Origin: Verrucomicrobiota bacterium
Lineage (GTDB): Bacteria > Verrucomicrobiota > Verrucomicrobiia > Chthoniobacterales > UBA10450
Direction: 5' to 3'
NCBI GenBank assembly: GCA_003219335.1
Contig: QHOF01000165.1
Location: 1 to 5,750, forward strand
DNA length: 5,750 nt
The position numbers and the translations under genes are program-made. The notes under the pieces were generated by a model. The model ran no database searches and was not told the origin of the DNA. It was given only the letters and a program-made list of their open reading frames with translations. This document shows positions 1 through 5,529 of the stretch, piece after piece. Within the stretch, counting starts at the first letter, position 1. Each line of letters opens with the position of its first letter.

Positions 1-1115
1 CAACTCTGCGCGGTTTCGATAACCGCGCGCCACACCTATACCTCCAATGTGAAGTTCGCCAGTCGTTTCCGCGGGCACTTGGTTGCCTGCTTCATTCAAA
101 ATGTAGACCTCCGTATTAGCGATGGCACGGCCGATCGGTGGAAGGTGATCGGTTGAAGAGTTCGGATCAACCGGACCCGACATCGACACCACCGTGCATT
201 CTGTTGAGCCGTAGTTGTTGACTAACAGAAAGGGCAGTCCGACTGGCGGATAAACGTGCAGTGTATCTGCTCCAGTGAGCATCGTACGCAACGCAGTCTC
301 GGATGGCCATGGCAGCGCCAAGAGACACTCTGCAAGTGGTGTCGGGATGAAAGCGGTTGTGATCCGATGCGCAACCAGCCAATCTCGCAACAATTGCGGA
401 TCTCTTACCGCCTCGGCTCTTCTTCAGCGAAGTGCACGCTCGCGCCGCTCGCCAAATATGGCCAGATTTCCCATACCGCTGCGTCGAAACACACGTTGGC
501 GATTTGGCTGGCGCGATCGGCGGATTTCACGCCAAAGGCCTGCTGATGCCAGTGTACTAAGTTTAACAGACTCTCGTGTGTGATCTCCACACCCTTCGGT
601 TGGCCCGTGGAGCCTGAAGTGTAGATCACATAGGCCAGATTCTTAGGCGTTGCTGCCGCCATGGCGGGAATGCACTGCCCAAGAGCCGGGAAGTCGGCCA
701 CTCGCCCAAGATCGTTCAGAAGAATTGTGTGATAGATACCCCTTGGTAATCGCTCCATTATGAGTTCTCCGGTCACCACCGCGGGAACCTGTCCATCCTC
801 CAACAAGACAGCGAGCCGCGCCGCAGGATAAGCTGGATCCAAGGGCAAGTACGCTCCTCCAGCTTTCAGAATCCCCAGTGCGCCAACTACCATTGTTGGC
901 GAACGCGGCATGCATAATCCAACCACCACCTCCGGACCGACGCCCAAAATCCGCAGCATATCTGCGAGTGCACTCGCTCTCTCGTCCAGTTCCCTGTAGG
1001 TCCAGACGCGGTTTGTAGACGCCAAAGCAATTGCGTTAGGCCTGACGGCTGCCTGGAAAGCTACCAAGTCGGCAACGGTCTCAACCTCGGGGAATGAAGT
1101 CGGAGCAATGTTCAC
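1..1115 (-). pseudogene. NRPS adenylation domain, leucine-type, 5' part, frameshifted and cut by the window edge
   Basis: Adenylation (A) domain of a nonribosomal peptide synthetase, which activates an amino acid as its aminoacyl-AMP. Frame one (1115 to about 417) carries A1 WTYREL (residues 38-43), A2 LKAGGAYLPLD (83-93), A3 LAYVIYTSGSTGQPKG (160-175) and A4 FDAAVW (210-215), then hits TAA at 407-405. The protein continues in another frame from 414 to base 1 with no stop, giving RDPQLLRDWLVAH, A5 NNYGSTE and A6 GELHIGGIGVARGY. One missing base (or two extra) near 415-416 explains the break. Aligned by eye with GrsA-PheA, the pocket reads D-A-W-F-L-G-N-V-V, matching a classic leucine code; the A10 lysine lies beyond the edge. 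The start is GTG at 1115, the first possible after the in-frame TAG at 1130-1128. No condensation domain precedes it, so it would be an initiation module or stand-alone A domain. A sequencing or assembly error cannot be excluded. Family assignment is very secure. Confidence 0.93.
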
Positions 1116-1150
1116 AGGCCGAAAATCCTATCGGAATATAGATGGCGCAC
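1112..1150 (-). CDS. Possible 12-residue leader peptide coupled to the adenylation gene
   Basis: A consensus Shine-Dalgarno AGGAGG (1162-1157) lies six bases before a GTG at 1150. That GTG opens a short frame, MRHLYSDRIFGL, whose TGA overlaps the GTG start of the adenylation gene (GTGA at 1115-1112). This is the geometry of translational coupling. The same frame is also open further upstream, to a GTG at 1306, giving a basic 64-residue reading without family resemblance. It may instead be the original N-terminus of the synthetase, displaced by a second small frameshift. The sequence shows only the ribosome-binding site and the overlap; function is unknown. Confidence 0.22.
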   Translation of the reverse strand: MRHLYSDRIFGL

Positions 1151-1182
1151 CTGCTTCCTCCTATTCCTTTTCCTAATGGATT

Positions 1183-1383
1183 CTACGGAAACTGCGAGGC
1201 CAAGGTTCTTGGCAAATTTCGAACGCAATCGGGATGCGATTGGTGCCTTTCGATCACGCCAGGCCAATGAACCTTTACGGATTGCTCTGGCGGTACGCAT
1301 AGACACTTGAGCGTGCAGAAATAGGCTTGCAAAAGGAAGCGCAAAAGCCGCCTTGGACGGATGGGGGCAGCAAAAACGGCCAT
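1183..1383 (-). CDS. Small hypothetical ORF, 66 residues, with strong ribosome-binding site
   Basis: I do not recognise this protein. It is supported mainly by its start: ATG at 1383 lies seven bases after GGAGGG, and a sigma70-like promoter lies about 40 bases further upstream. The product is arginine-rich near the N-terminus (IRPRRLLRFLLQAY) with two cysteines shortly after, and shows no motif I can name. It ends at TAG about 70 bases before the adenylation gene, so it could be an upstream cistron or a leader of that operon. It is also possible that the frame is fortuitous, or is the 5' end of a decayed gene whose continuation lies in another frame. Composition gives no strong coding signal either way. 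Confidence 0.3.
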   Translation of the reverse strand: MAVFAAPIRPRRLLRFLLQAYFCTLKCLCVPPEQSVKVHWPGVIERHQSHPDCVRNLPRTLASQFP

Positions 1384-1387
1384 TTTC

Positions 1388-1413
1388 GAGCCCTCCTATA
1401 GAGCCCTCCTATA
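1388..1413 (-). repeat. Perfect 13-base tandem duplication carrying a Shine-Dalgarno sequence
   Basis: Two head-to-tail copies of GAGCCCTCCTATA on the plus strand (1388-1400 and 1401-1413). On the minus strand each reads TATAGGAGGGCTC, so each contains an AGGAGGG ribosome-binding sequence. The proximal copy is correctly spaced for the ATG at 1383; the second lies 13 bases further upstream. The identity of the copies implies a recent duplication or selection. Confidence 0.85.
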
Positions 1414-1421
1414 GAATCCGT

Positions 1422-1449
1422 AAAATATACAAATATACATTGGCGTCAA
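1422..1449 (-). promoter_or_regulatory. Candidate sigma70-type promoter for the small ORF and adenylation gene
   Basis: On the minus strand TTGACG (1449-1444) is followed after 16 bases by TATTTT (1427-1422), in an AT-rich stretch unlike the flanking DNA. Transcription would begin near 1415, just before the tandem Shine-Dalgarno repeat. An alternative -10, TATATT, lies two bases upstream with a spacer too short for the consensus. The hexamers are seen directly; promoter activity is inferred from their position. Confidence 0.4.
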
Positions 1450-1821
1450 AAAAGGGGTTTCACGTTATTACCAAAATGATTCCGCGTCAGTTCCTCAAAT
1501 GGCGAGTATCTGGAAAGACGTACGATCACCATTTTTGGCGATAAAAATGTGGAATTCACACCTGGCGTATGCGTCATTCCTATAGCCTCACAAAAAATGG
1601 ACGCCTTTTTGCGCTATACCCACACAAAAAGAATAGGACCGCGGAGTGACCTCGGCCCGACGTGACACCACCGCGGGACGGGTTTGCCGGTGAGAAAAAA
1701 ATTCTTAATACGGCCGGAGCCGGCGTTATCAGGTATTTATTCCGAGAATGATTCTGAAAGCATTTGATTCCAAAGCGCCAATTAGCCGTTAAGTATCTCG
1801 GGTCAAGACGCTTGACGCAAA
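1450..1821. other. Gene-free spacer with AT-rich hairpins between adenylation region and tRNA
   Basis: I see no gene here on either strand. It contains a 7-bp stem CATTTTT/AAAAATG (1530-1549). A two-part hairpin follows, with outer arms TATAGC/GCTATA and inner arms CAAAAA/TTTTTG (1581-1618). There is a GC stem GCCGG...CCGGC (1713-1724), beyond which, reading the minus strand, is a T run (1701-1695). A 6-bp stem GTCAAG/CTTGAC with a three-base loop (1802-1816) lies six bases past the tRNA CCA end. The last two could contribute to tRNA 3' processing or termination, but neither is a canonical intrinsic terminator. Confidence 0.5.
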
Positions 1822-1909
1822 TGGCGGATGGGGGGGGATTCGAACCCCCGGTGCCTTTCGGCACACACGCTCTCCAGGCGTGCACAATCAACCACTCTGT
1901 CACCCATCC
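1822..1909 (-). tRNA. tRNA-Ser(GGA)
   Basis: Class II tRNA on the minus strand. The acceptor arms GGATGGG (1909-1903) and CCCATCC pair perfectly, followed by discriminator G and an encoded CCA (1825-1822). The anticodon stem CACGC/GCGTG encloses CTGGAGA, giving anticodon GGA (1875-1873), which reads UCC and UCU serine codons. The long variable arm GTGCC-GAAA-GGCAC is typical of serine tRNAs, and the T arm is GGGGG-TTCGAAT-CCCCC. The T stem and acceptor together form a run of eight C. The D stem ACA/TGT replaces the more common GCC/GGC with pairing kept. The gene lies downstream of chdC in the same direction. Confidence 0.97.
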
Positions 1910-1922
1910 AGAACAATCTTTC

Positions 1923-1988
1923 TCTTCCTCTGCATCTTAATCTGCGCTCGGCCAATCGTATAGAGTGAGATTAAGAGGGAGCGGAAGA
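1923..1988 (-). repeat. Imperfect inverted repeat between chdC and tRNA-Ser
   Basis: Arms 1923-1949 and 1963-1988 are imperfect reverse complements sharing TCTTCC and a TCTTAATCT block, around a 13-base loop. It starts ten bases after the chdC stop. The stem could terminate or protect the chdC transcript, but no U-tract follows directly, and the arms are purine/pyrimidine-rich rather than GC-rich. Any promoter for the tRNA must also lie in or near this 88-base gap unless the two are cotranscribed. Confidence 0.45.
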
Positions 1989-1997
1989 GGAAGCGTT

Positions 1998-2819
1998 TCA
2001 CAGTTGCAAGCGCCGGAACAATTCGTCGAGGGGCAATTGGATGCCGATGTAAAATTCGCCAAACTCTGCGTACTCGGCACTGACGGGATCGAATCGCATT
2101 TTGTAAACGATCGCCTTGACCTGGAATGTGTCGCGCGCGAACAGCGTCACGCCCCACTCCGCATCATCGAGGCCGGTCGAACCGGTGATGAGCTGTTTTA
2201 CTTTGCCGGCAAATTCGCGCCCGACATTCGCATGTCCCTTCATCAGTTTGCGGCGTTCGTCGTAGGGCAGCGCGTACCAATTGCGCTCTTCGCCGCGTCG
2301 CTTGCTCATGTTGTAAAAGCAGACGACCGGCCAATCGGGCAGAGTCGGATAAACGCGCTCCTGCCGGTAGTGTTTCATTCGCTCGCGAAACGATTTCATC
2401 GCTTCGGCGAATTTTTCGGATTCCAGCTTGATGTTTTGTTCTTTCTCGAGGGTCTGCGCGTATTCTTCCTCGGTCGTGATGTATTCGCTTTCTTCAGTGA
2501 GCGAGAGGTAACTGTAAACCGGCGTGAGCACGTCCGCGCCTAATGAGAACGAAAGCCGCTTCTCCATCCGGTTGGCGGTGTGCAGGTCCGGAGTGACGAG
2601 CATGAAACCGATGTCGGCCTTCGGCGTCACCATGCCGAGCGTGAGCAATTGCGTCGATTCGATCGCGCGAACTTCCTGCACCAGCGACGAGAGATTCGTC
2701 TTGGCAGCGTTTTGCTCCTCGCGATTGAGCAATTGCCATTGGCCATGCTCGACCCGGTAAAACAAATGCAGACAATGCCAGCCTTCTTCGGGAACGAGCG
2801 CAGTGTTCTTATCAGTCAT
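1998..2819 (-). CDS. chdC: Coproheme decarboxylase / HemQ-type chlorite dismutase family protein
   Basis: Predicted 273-residue cytosolic heme enzyme of the chlorite dismutase superfamily. ChdC (HemQ) decarboxylates coproheme III to heme b, the last step of the coproporphyrin-dependent pathway. The C-terminal half carries the diagnostic blocks. YPTLP (157-161) leads into CFYNMSKRR, giving the catalytic-type Tyr169 and Lys173, then NWYALP. GHANVGREFAGKVKQ places the proximal heme ligand at His196 and the distal glutamine, as in Listeria and Bacillus enzymes, at Gln209. These are followed by ITGSTGLDDAEWGVTLF (211-227) and MRFDPVSAEYAEFGEFYIG (241-259). True chlorite dismutases have a distal Arg there, so chlorite detoxification is unlikely. 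The N-terminal ferredoxin-like half fits the family, and an acidic stretch at 108-137 makes the protein slightly long. ATG at 2819 follows only a weak GAG, giving a little start uncertainty. No other heme genes are visible nearby. Confidence 0.9.
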   Translation of the reverse strand: MTDKNTALVPEEGWHCLHLFYRVEHGQWQLLNREEQNAAKTNLSSLVQEVRAIESTQLLTLGMVTPKADIGFMLVTPDLHTANRMEKRLSFSLGADVLTPVYSYLSLTEESEYITTEEEYAQTLEKEQNIKLESEKFAEAMKSFRERMKHYRQERVYPTLPDWPVVCFYNMSKRRGEERNWYALPYDERRKLMKGHANVGREFAGKVKQLITGSTGLDDAEWGVTLFARDTFQVKAIVYKMRFDPVSAEYAEFGEFYIGIQLPLDELFRRLQL

Positions 2820-2853
2820 TGGACTAGTCTCGGGCGCGAAGAGTTCCGGTCAA

Positions 2854-3004
2854 GGGTAGCGCACGCGTCTCACGTGCTGGCGAACGCGTCCCGCGATCGC
2901 AAACTTTTCCTGCACCTCTCCATCACGCAAACCGAAGATGAAGTCTAAGAGAAGATTGTTTCGGCGCGACGCCGGAACCAACACGCGAGACGCGTGCGCT
3001 ACCC
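2854..3004. repeat. Inverted pair of repeat units between rhomboid-like gene and chdC
   Basis: Outer arms 2854-2880 and 2978-3004 are reverse complements at 25 of 27 positions, beginning GGGTAGCGCACGCGTCTC. Weaker similarity continues inward to about 2906 and 2952. Read in matching frames, the two units give near-identical phrases, RVAHASHVLANASR and RVAHASRVLVPASR, so they are two copies of one unit of about 50 bases in opposite orientation. The right copy overlaps the end of the rhomboid-like gene and contains its TAG stop (3001-2999). It resembles REP/BIME-like or MITE-like dispersed palindromes. Transcribed, it would form a stem that could attenuate or stabilise a rhomboid-chdC message. 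Confidence 0.85.
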
Positions 3005-3775
3005 GGGCGTTTGCACTTTTGGCAAATGCACGATGCAATATTCTTCGCCATCGCGGGCGACGCGAAAATCCAGATTCGGATCGGTCAATTCGGTTGCGCC
3101 GCAGACCGCACATTTGTGCAGCGGCTCTGCCTCGCTGCGAGAACTTCGCACATGGCGCCTTCGGCGCGCCGAAACTTCACCGCGATGCCGCGCCTGGTGA
3201 ATCATCTCCGGGCCAAAGAAGACGAAGTAATTGGCGAAAGCGGCGATGAGCGCAACGCGATACGAATTCGAGCCCAGAACAAATCCGAACAGCAGGAATG
3301 CGGCGAACACCCAGGCGAGCCATTTGATTTTCACCGGCAAAATGAACAGGATGTAAATGATTTCATCGGGGTAAAATCGTGCGAAGGCGAAGAACAAGGA
3401 CGCGATCAGCATGCCATTGGAAAAATTGCTGCCAAAGAAAAAGGCGGCGATCGTTGTGCCGATCATCCCGACAACAAAATAAAGCGTAAGCCGGAACGGG
3501 CCCCAGGCGCGTTCCAGACCTTCGCCGATAAACCACAGAAACCAGAGCACCAACACGACCCAGAAACTGAGCGTTTGCGGAAGAAAGATGTAAGTGACCA
3601 GGCGCCAGACTTCGCCGTGGCGAATGCGCGCGGGGTCGAGATCGAGCGCGAACCGGAAATTCGGATTGAGCCACATCAATGCCCACACCAGCGCGGTGAA
3701 CCCGATCACGATCCGGATCAGCCCCGGGATCGCGAGAGAACCAAAGCGGCGTTCGAGTTTATCCAGCAACGTCAT
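2999..3775 (-). CDS. Rhomboid-fold membrane protein, probably catalytically inactive, with C-terminal zinc-knuckle-like tail
   Basis: A 258-residue integral membrane protein with about six hydrophobic segments (roughly 19-37, 68-85, 96-115, 121-147, 150-168, 173-189). Rhomboid landmarks are GEVWRLVTYIFLP (54-66) and WFIGEGLERAWGPFRLTLYF (81-100). The serine-protease dyad appears absent. The position of the GxSG motif reads SNFSNGMLIASL, and the last helix has AFANYFVFFG without the catalytic histidine. It is therefore better called a rhomboid-like pseudoprotease than a protease. The cytosolic tail is arginine-rich (204-213) and has Cys222, Cys225, Cys247 and His250, a spacing able to bind one zinc ion. 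The substrate or partner is unknown. ATG at 3775 has no clear Shine-Dalgarno; an N-terminal amphipathic stretch (LLDKLERRFG) precedes the first helix. The last codons and stop lie inside or at the edge of an inverted repeat, so the natural C-terminus may have been altered. Confidence 0.85.
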   Translation of the reverse strand: MTLLDKLERRFGSLAIPGLIRIVIGFTALVWALMWLNPNFRFALDLDPARIRHGEVWRLVTYIFLPQTLSFWVVLVLWFLWFIGEGLERAWGPFRLTLYFVVGMIGTTIAAFFFGSNFSNGMLIASLFFAFARFYPDEIIYILFILPVKIKWLAWVFAAFLLFGFVLGSNSYRVALIAAFANYFVFFGPEMIHQARHRGEVSARRRRHVRSSRSEAEPLHKCAVCGATELTDPNLDFRVARDGEEYCIVHLPKVQTPG

Positions 3776-3805
3776 GCTGGCCGAAAGTAGCCCAACAATC
3801 CCTTA

Positions 3806-3924
3806 CCTCAATCCTCTCCCTTTGGGAAAGGGAGAGGCGGACTTTACATCAGCGCGAGTCAAAAATGTGTGCCGCACCGGATCTTTTCCTTTCCCCCTTG
3901 ATCGAGGAGAGGATAAAGTTGAGG
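3806..3924. repeat. MITE-like inverted-repeat element in the divergent intergenic region
   Basis: The ends are CCTCAATCCTCTCC (3806-3819) and, on the opposite strand, CCTCAACTTTATCCTCTCC (3924-3906), giving a 119-base unit with imperfect terminal inverted repeats. The left end is itself a perfect 11-bp stem, CCTCTCCCTTT/AAAGGGAGAGG, with loop GGG (3813-3837). The right half has a degraded version (CCTTTCCCCC with GGAGAGG). No transposase is encoded, so movement would need help in trans. It occupies most of the 201 bases between the rhomboid-like gene and gcvT and may carry or block their promoters. Confidence 0.7.
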
Positions 3925-3976
3925 AGTCGATGTCCATCTGCTTGCGATAGCTCCCGCTAAGTCTAGGCTGTCGCTC

Positions 3977-5119
3977 GTGACGCACGGCGAATACAGCAAG
4001 ACGCCGCTTTACAGCGAGCATGTGCGGCTGGGCGCGAAGATGGTTCCATTCGCGGGATGGCTCATGCCGGTGCAATACACGAGCATTATCGAGGAACATC
4101 AGGCTGTGCGAAACGACGTCGGCATCTTCGACATTTCGCACATGGGGCAGTTGATCGTCGAAGGAGCGGGCGCCCGCGAATGGCTCAACGTCATGCTCAC
4201 AAACAACATCAACAAGCTCGGTGTCGGCATGGGGCAATACACGTTTCTGCTCAACGAGCGTGGCGGCGTTATTGATGACCTGATCGTCTATCGAATCGGC
4301 GAGCAGAAATTTCTGCTGGTCGTCAACGCGGCGCGAAGGGACAAAGACTTCGCCTGGCTGCAAAATCATCACAAGGAGGGGCGATCTCTAGATCGCCCCA
4401 GCAGCGGACTAGAGACCGCCGCTCCTTGTGAGCTCATGAATCGCAGCAAAGACTTTGGCGGAGTCGCGATTCAAGGCCCGCGGATCGCCGACCTGTTTCA
4501 CGCGCTGTTCGGTAAAGACATCACTTTACCGCCGCGAAATTGTATTGCCAATTTTCCATTCGACGGGACGACTGTTTCGGTCGCGCGAACCGGCTACACC
4601 GGGGAGGACGGCATTGAAGTTTTCTTCTGCGCGACGGACGGGGTGAAGTTTTGGAACGCCGTGCTGGAAAAGGGGAAACCACTTGGAATCAAGCCGTGCG
4701 GACTGGGCGCGCGCGATACGTTGCGGCTGGAAATGTGTTATCCGCTCAACGGTTCTGATCTGTCGCCGGAACGAAATCCAATCGAAGCCGGACTCGGATT
4801 CTTTGTCGATCTGAACAAATCAACCTTCATCGGGCGCGACGTTCTATTGAAGACGACGGAAATCGGCCCACGGGAAAAGCTCGTGTCGTTTCGGATGAAA
4901 GAGAAAGGCCCGCCACCGCGGCCGCATTATGCAGTTTTCCAAAATAGCGAACGCGTTGGCGAAGTGACCAGCGGCACGATTTCTCCGAGCTTGAACTGGG
5001 GCATCGGGTTGGCGTATGTGTCGTCAGCGCACGCGAAGATTGGCGCAGACATTGATATCGAGATTCGCGGACAAAAATTTCCCGCCACAATCGAAAAGAA
5101 ACCGCTTTACAAAAAATGA
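3977..5119 (+). CDS. gcvT: Aminomethyltransferase, glycine cleavage system T protein, with an in-frame palindromic insert
   Basis: GcvT takes the aminomethyl group from lipoyl-GcvH and gives 5,10-methylenetetrahydrofolate plus ammonia. The 380 residues open with TPLYSEHVRLGAKMVPFAGW (9-28). NDVGIFDISHMGQ (46-58) follows, then GGVIDDLIVY (96-105) with the catalytic aspartate pair 100-101. Later come AIQGP (164-168), the folate-pocket motif ARTGYTGEDGIEVF (203-216), LGARDTLRLEMCYPL (243-257) and the C-terminal GEVTSGTISPSL (328-339). Residues 132-152 are encoded by an inverted repeat and interrupt the link between FAWLQNH and NRSKDFGGVAIQGP. They account for the excess over the usual 360-370 residues. 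The start is GTG at 3977, the only sensible start after the in-frame TGA at 3920, and it leaves a normal family N-terminus; its Shine-Dalgarno (AGG at 3965-3967) is weak. It overlaps gcvH by four bases (ATGA). No glycine riboswitch is evident upstream. Confidence 0.96.
   Translation: MTHGEYSKTPLYSEHVRLGAKMVPFAGWLMPVQYTSIIEEHQAVRNDVGIFDISHMGQLIVEGAGAREWLNVMLTNNINKLGVGMGQYTFLLNERGGVIDDLIVYRIGEQKFLLVVNAARRDKDFAWLQNHHKEGRSLDRPSSGLETAAPCELMNRSKDFGGVAIQGPRIADLFHALFGKDITLPPRNCIANFPFDGTTVSVARTGYTGEDGIEVFFCATDGVKFWNAVLEKGKPLGIKPCGLGARDTLRLEMCYPLNGSDLSPERNPIEAGLGFFVDLNKSTFIGRDVLLKTTEIGPREKLVSFRMKEKGPPPRPHYAVFQNSERVGEVTSGTISPSLNWGIGLAYVSSAHAKIGADIDIEIRGQKFPATIEKKPLYKK
4370..4430. repeat. Palindromic element inserted in frame within gcvT
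   Basis: A 61-base unit bounded by CACAAGGAG and CTCCTTGTG. Read inward from both ends, the arms match at 20 of 22 positions (CACAAGGAG, then GGCG, then TCTCTAG, with two mismatches). The left half also contains a perfect 9-bp stem GGGGCGATC/GATCGCCCC with loop TCTA (4378-4399). Of the three forward frames, one has an internal TAG and another meets TGA at the right edge. The frame actually used by gcvT is open and encodes HKEGRSLDRPSSGLETAAPC. Confidence 0.88.
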
Positions 5120-5499
5120 CCAACGTTCCCGACGATTTGCTTTACACCGAGACGCACGAATGGATTAAACGAGAAGATAGCGACAAGGTTCGCGTTGGCA
5201 TCACCGATCACGCCCAATCGGAATTGACCGACGTGGTTTATGTCGAGCTGCCAAAAATGGATCGGCAAGCGAACGCGAAAGAGCCAATTGCCGTCGTCGA
5301 ATCAGTGAAGGCCGCCAGCGACATCTATGCGCCGGTGAAAGGAACAGTGGTCGAAGTAAACAAAGCGCTCGAAGCGGATCCGGGCTTAATCAACCGCGAA
5401 CCTTACGGCCAGGGGTGGATTTTCGTTCTCAAGATCGACAACGCGGATGAGCTCAAACAATTAAAAGACGCGGAAGCGTACCGAAAACAGATTGGATAG
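5116..5499 (+). CDS. gcvH: Glycine cleavage system H protein (lipoyl carrier)
   Basis: GcvH is the mobile lipoylated carrier that shuttles the aminomethyl intermediate from GcvP to GcvT and is then reoxidised by lipoamide dehydrogenase. At 127 residues it has the normal length. Family landmarks are YTETHEWIK (10-18), VRVGITDHAQSELTDVVYVELP (26-47), the lipoylation motif ESVKAASDIYAPV (62-74) with lipoyl-lysine Lys65, and GTVVEVNKALEADPGLINREPYG (76-98) followed by GWIFVLKI (100-107). The ATG at 5116 overlaps the gcvT stop (ATGA), so translation is probably coupled and the two products made in step. An adenine run with little purine-rich Shine-Dalgarno precedes it, consistent with coupling. 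No gene for GcvP, GcvL or a lipoyl synthase is visible. Confidence 0.98.
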   Translation: MTNVPDDLLYTETHEWIKREDSDKVRVGITDHAQSELTDVVYVELPKMDRQANAKEPIAVVESVKAASDIYAPVKGTVVEVNKALEADPGLINREPYGQGWIFVLKIDNADELKQLKDAEAYRKQIG

Positions 5500-5529
5500 A
5501 GTTCCGCCTGTTGCGTTGAATCTTAAACG

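Noticed and set aside
8..28. Perfect 8-bp hairpin GCGCGGTT/AACCGCGC
   Set aside because: It falls in the codons of the conserved A6 motif and is explained by the coding sequence, so it is probably coincidental.
1353..1544. Plus-strand 63-residue frame ending FWR
   Set aside because: It spans the promoter, the tandem repeat and AT-rich DNA on the other strand, with no ribosome-binding site or family resemblance.
1580..1903. Minus-strand open frame across the tRNA gene
   Set aside because: Its first part is simply the tRNA-Ser sequence translated, and the rest is featureless.
1965..2543. Plus-strand open frame of 192 residues within chdC
   Set aside because: Antisense to the conserved catalytic half of ChdC, with no recognisable motifs.
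1998..2819. True chlorite dismutase
   Set aside because: The distal residue position holds Gln209 rather than the arginine typical of chlorite-degrading enzymes, and Tyr169/Lys173 fit coproheme decarboxylase.
3011..3790. Long plus-strand open frame opposite the rhomboid-like gene
   Set aside because: It encodes a charged, motif-free protein, whereas the minus strand gives clear membrane helices and rhomboid landmarks. It is an antisense shadow.
3776..3976. Possible glycine riboswitch upstream of gcvT
   Set aside because: Such switches are common before gcv operons, but I see no tandem aptamer signature. The region is mostly a degenerate inverted-repeat element.
3803..4372. Minus-strand open frame of 189 residues over the start of gcvT and the intergenic repeat
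   Set aside because: It runs antisense through well-conserved gcvT and a palindromic element and has no family features.
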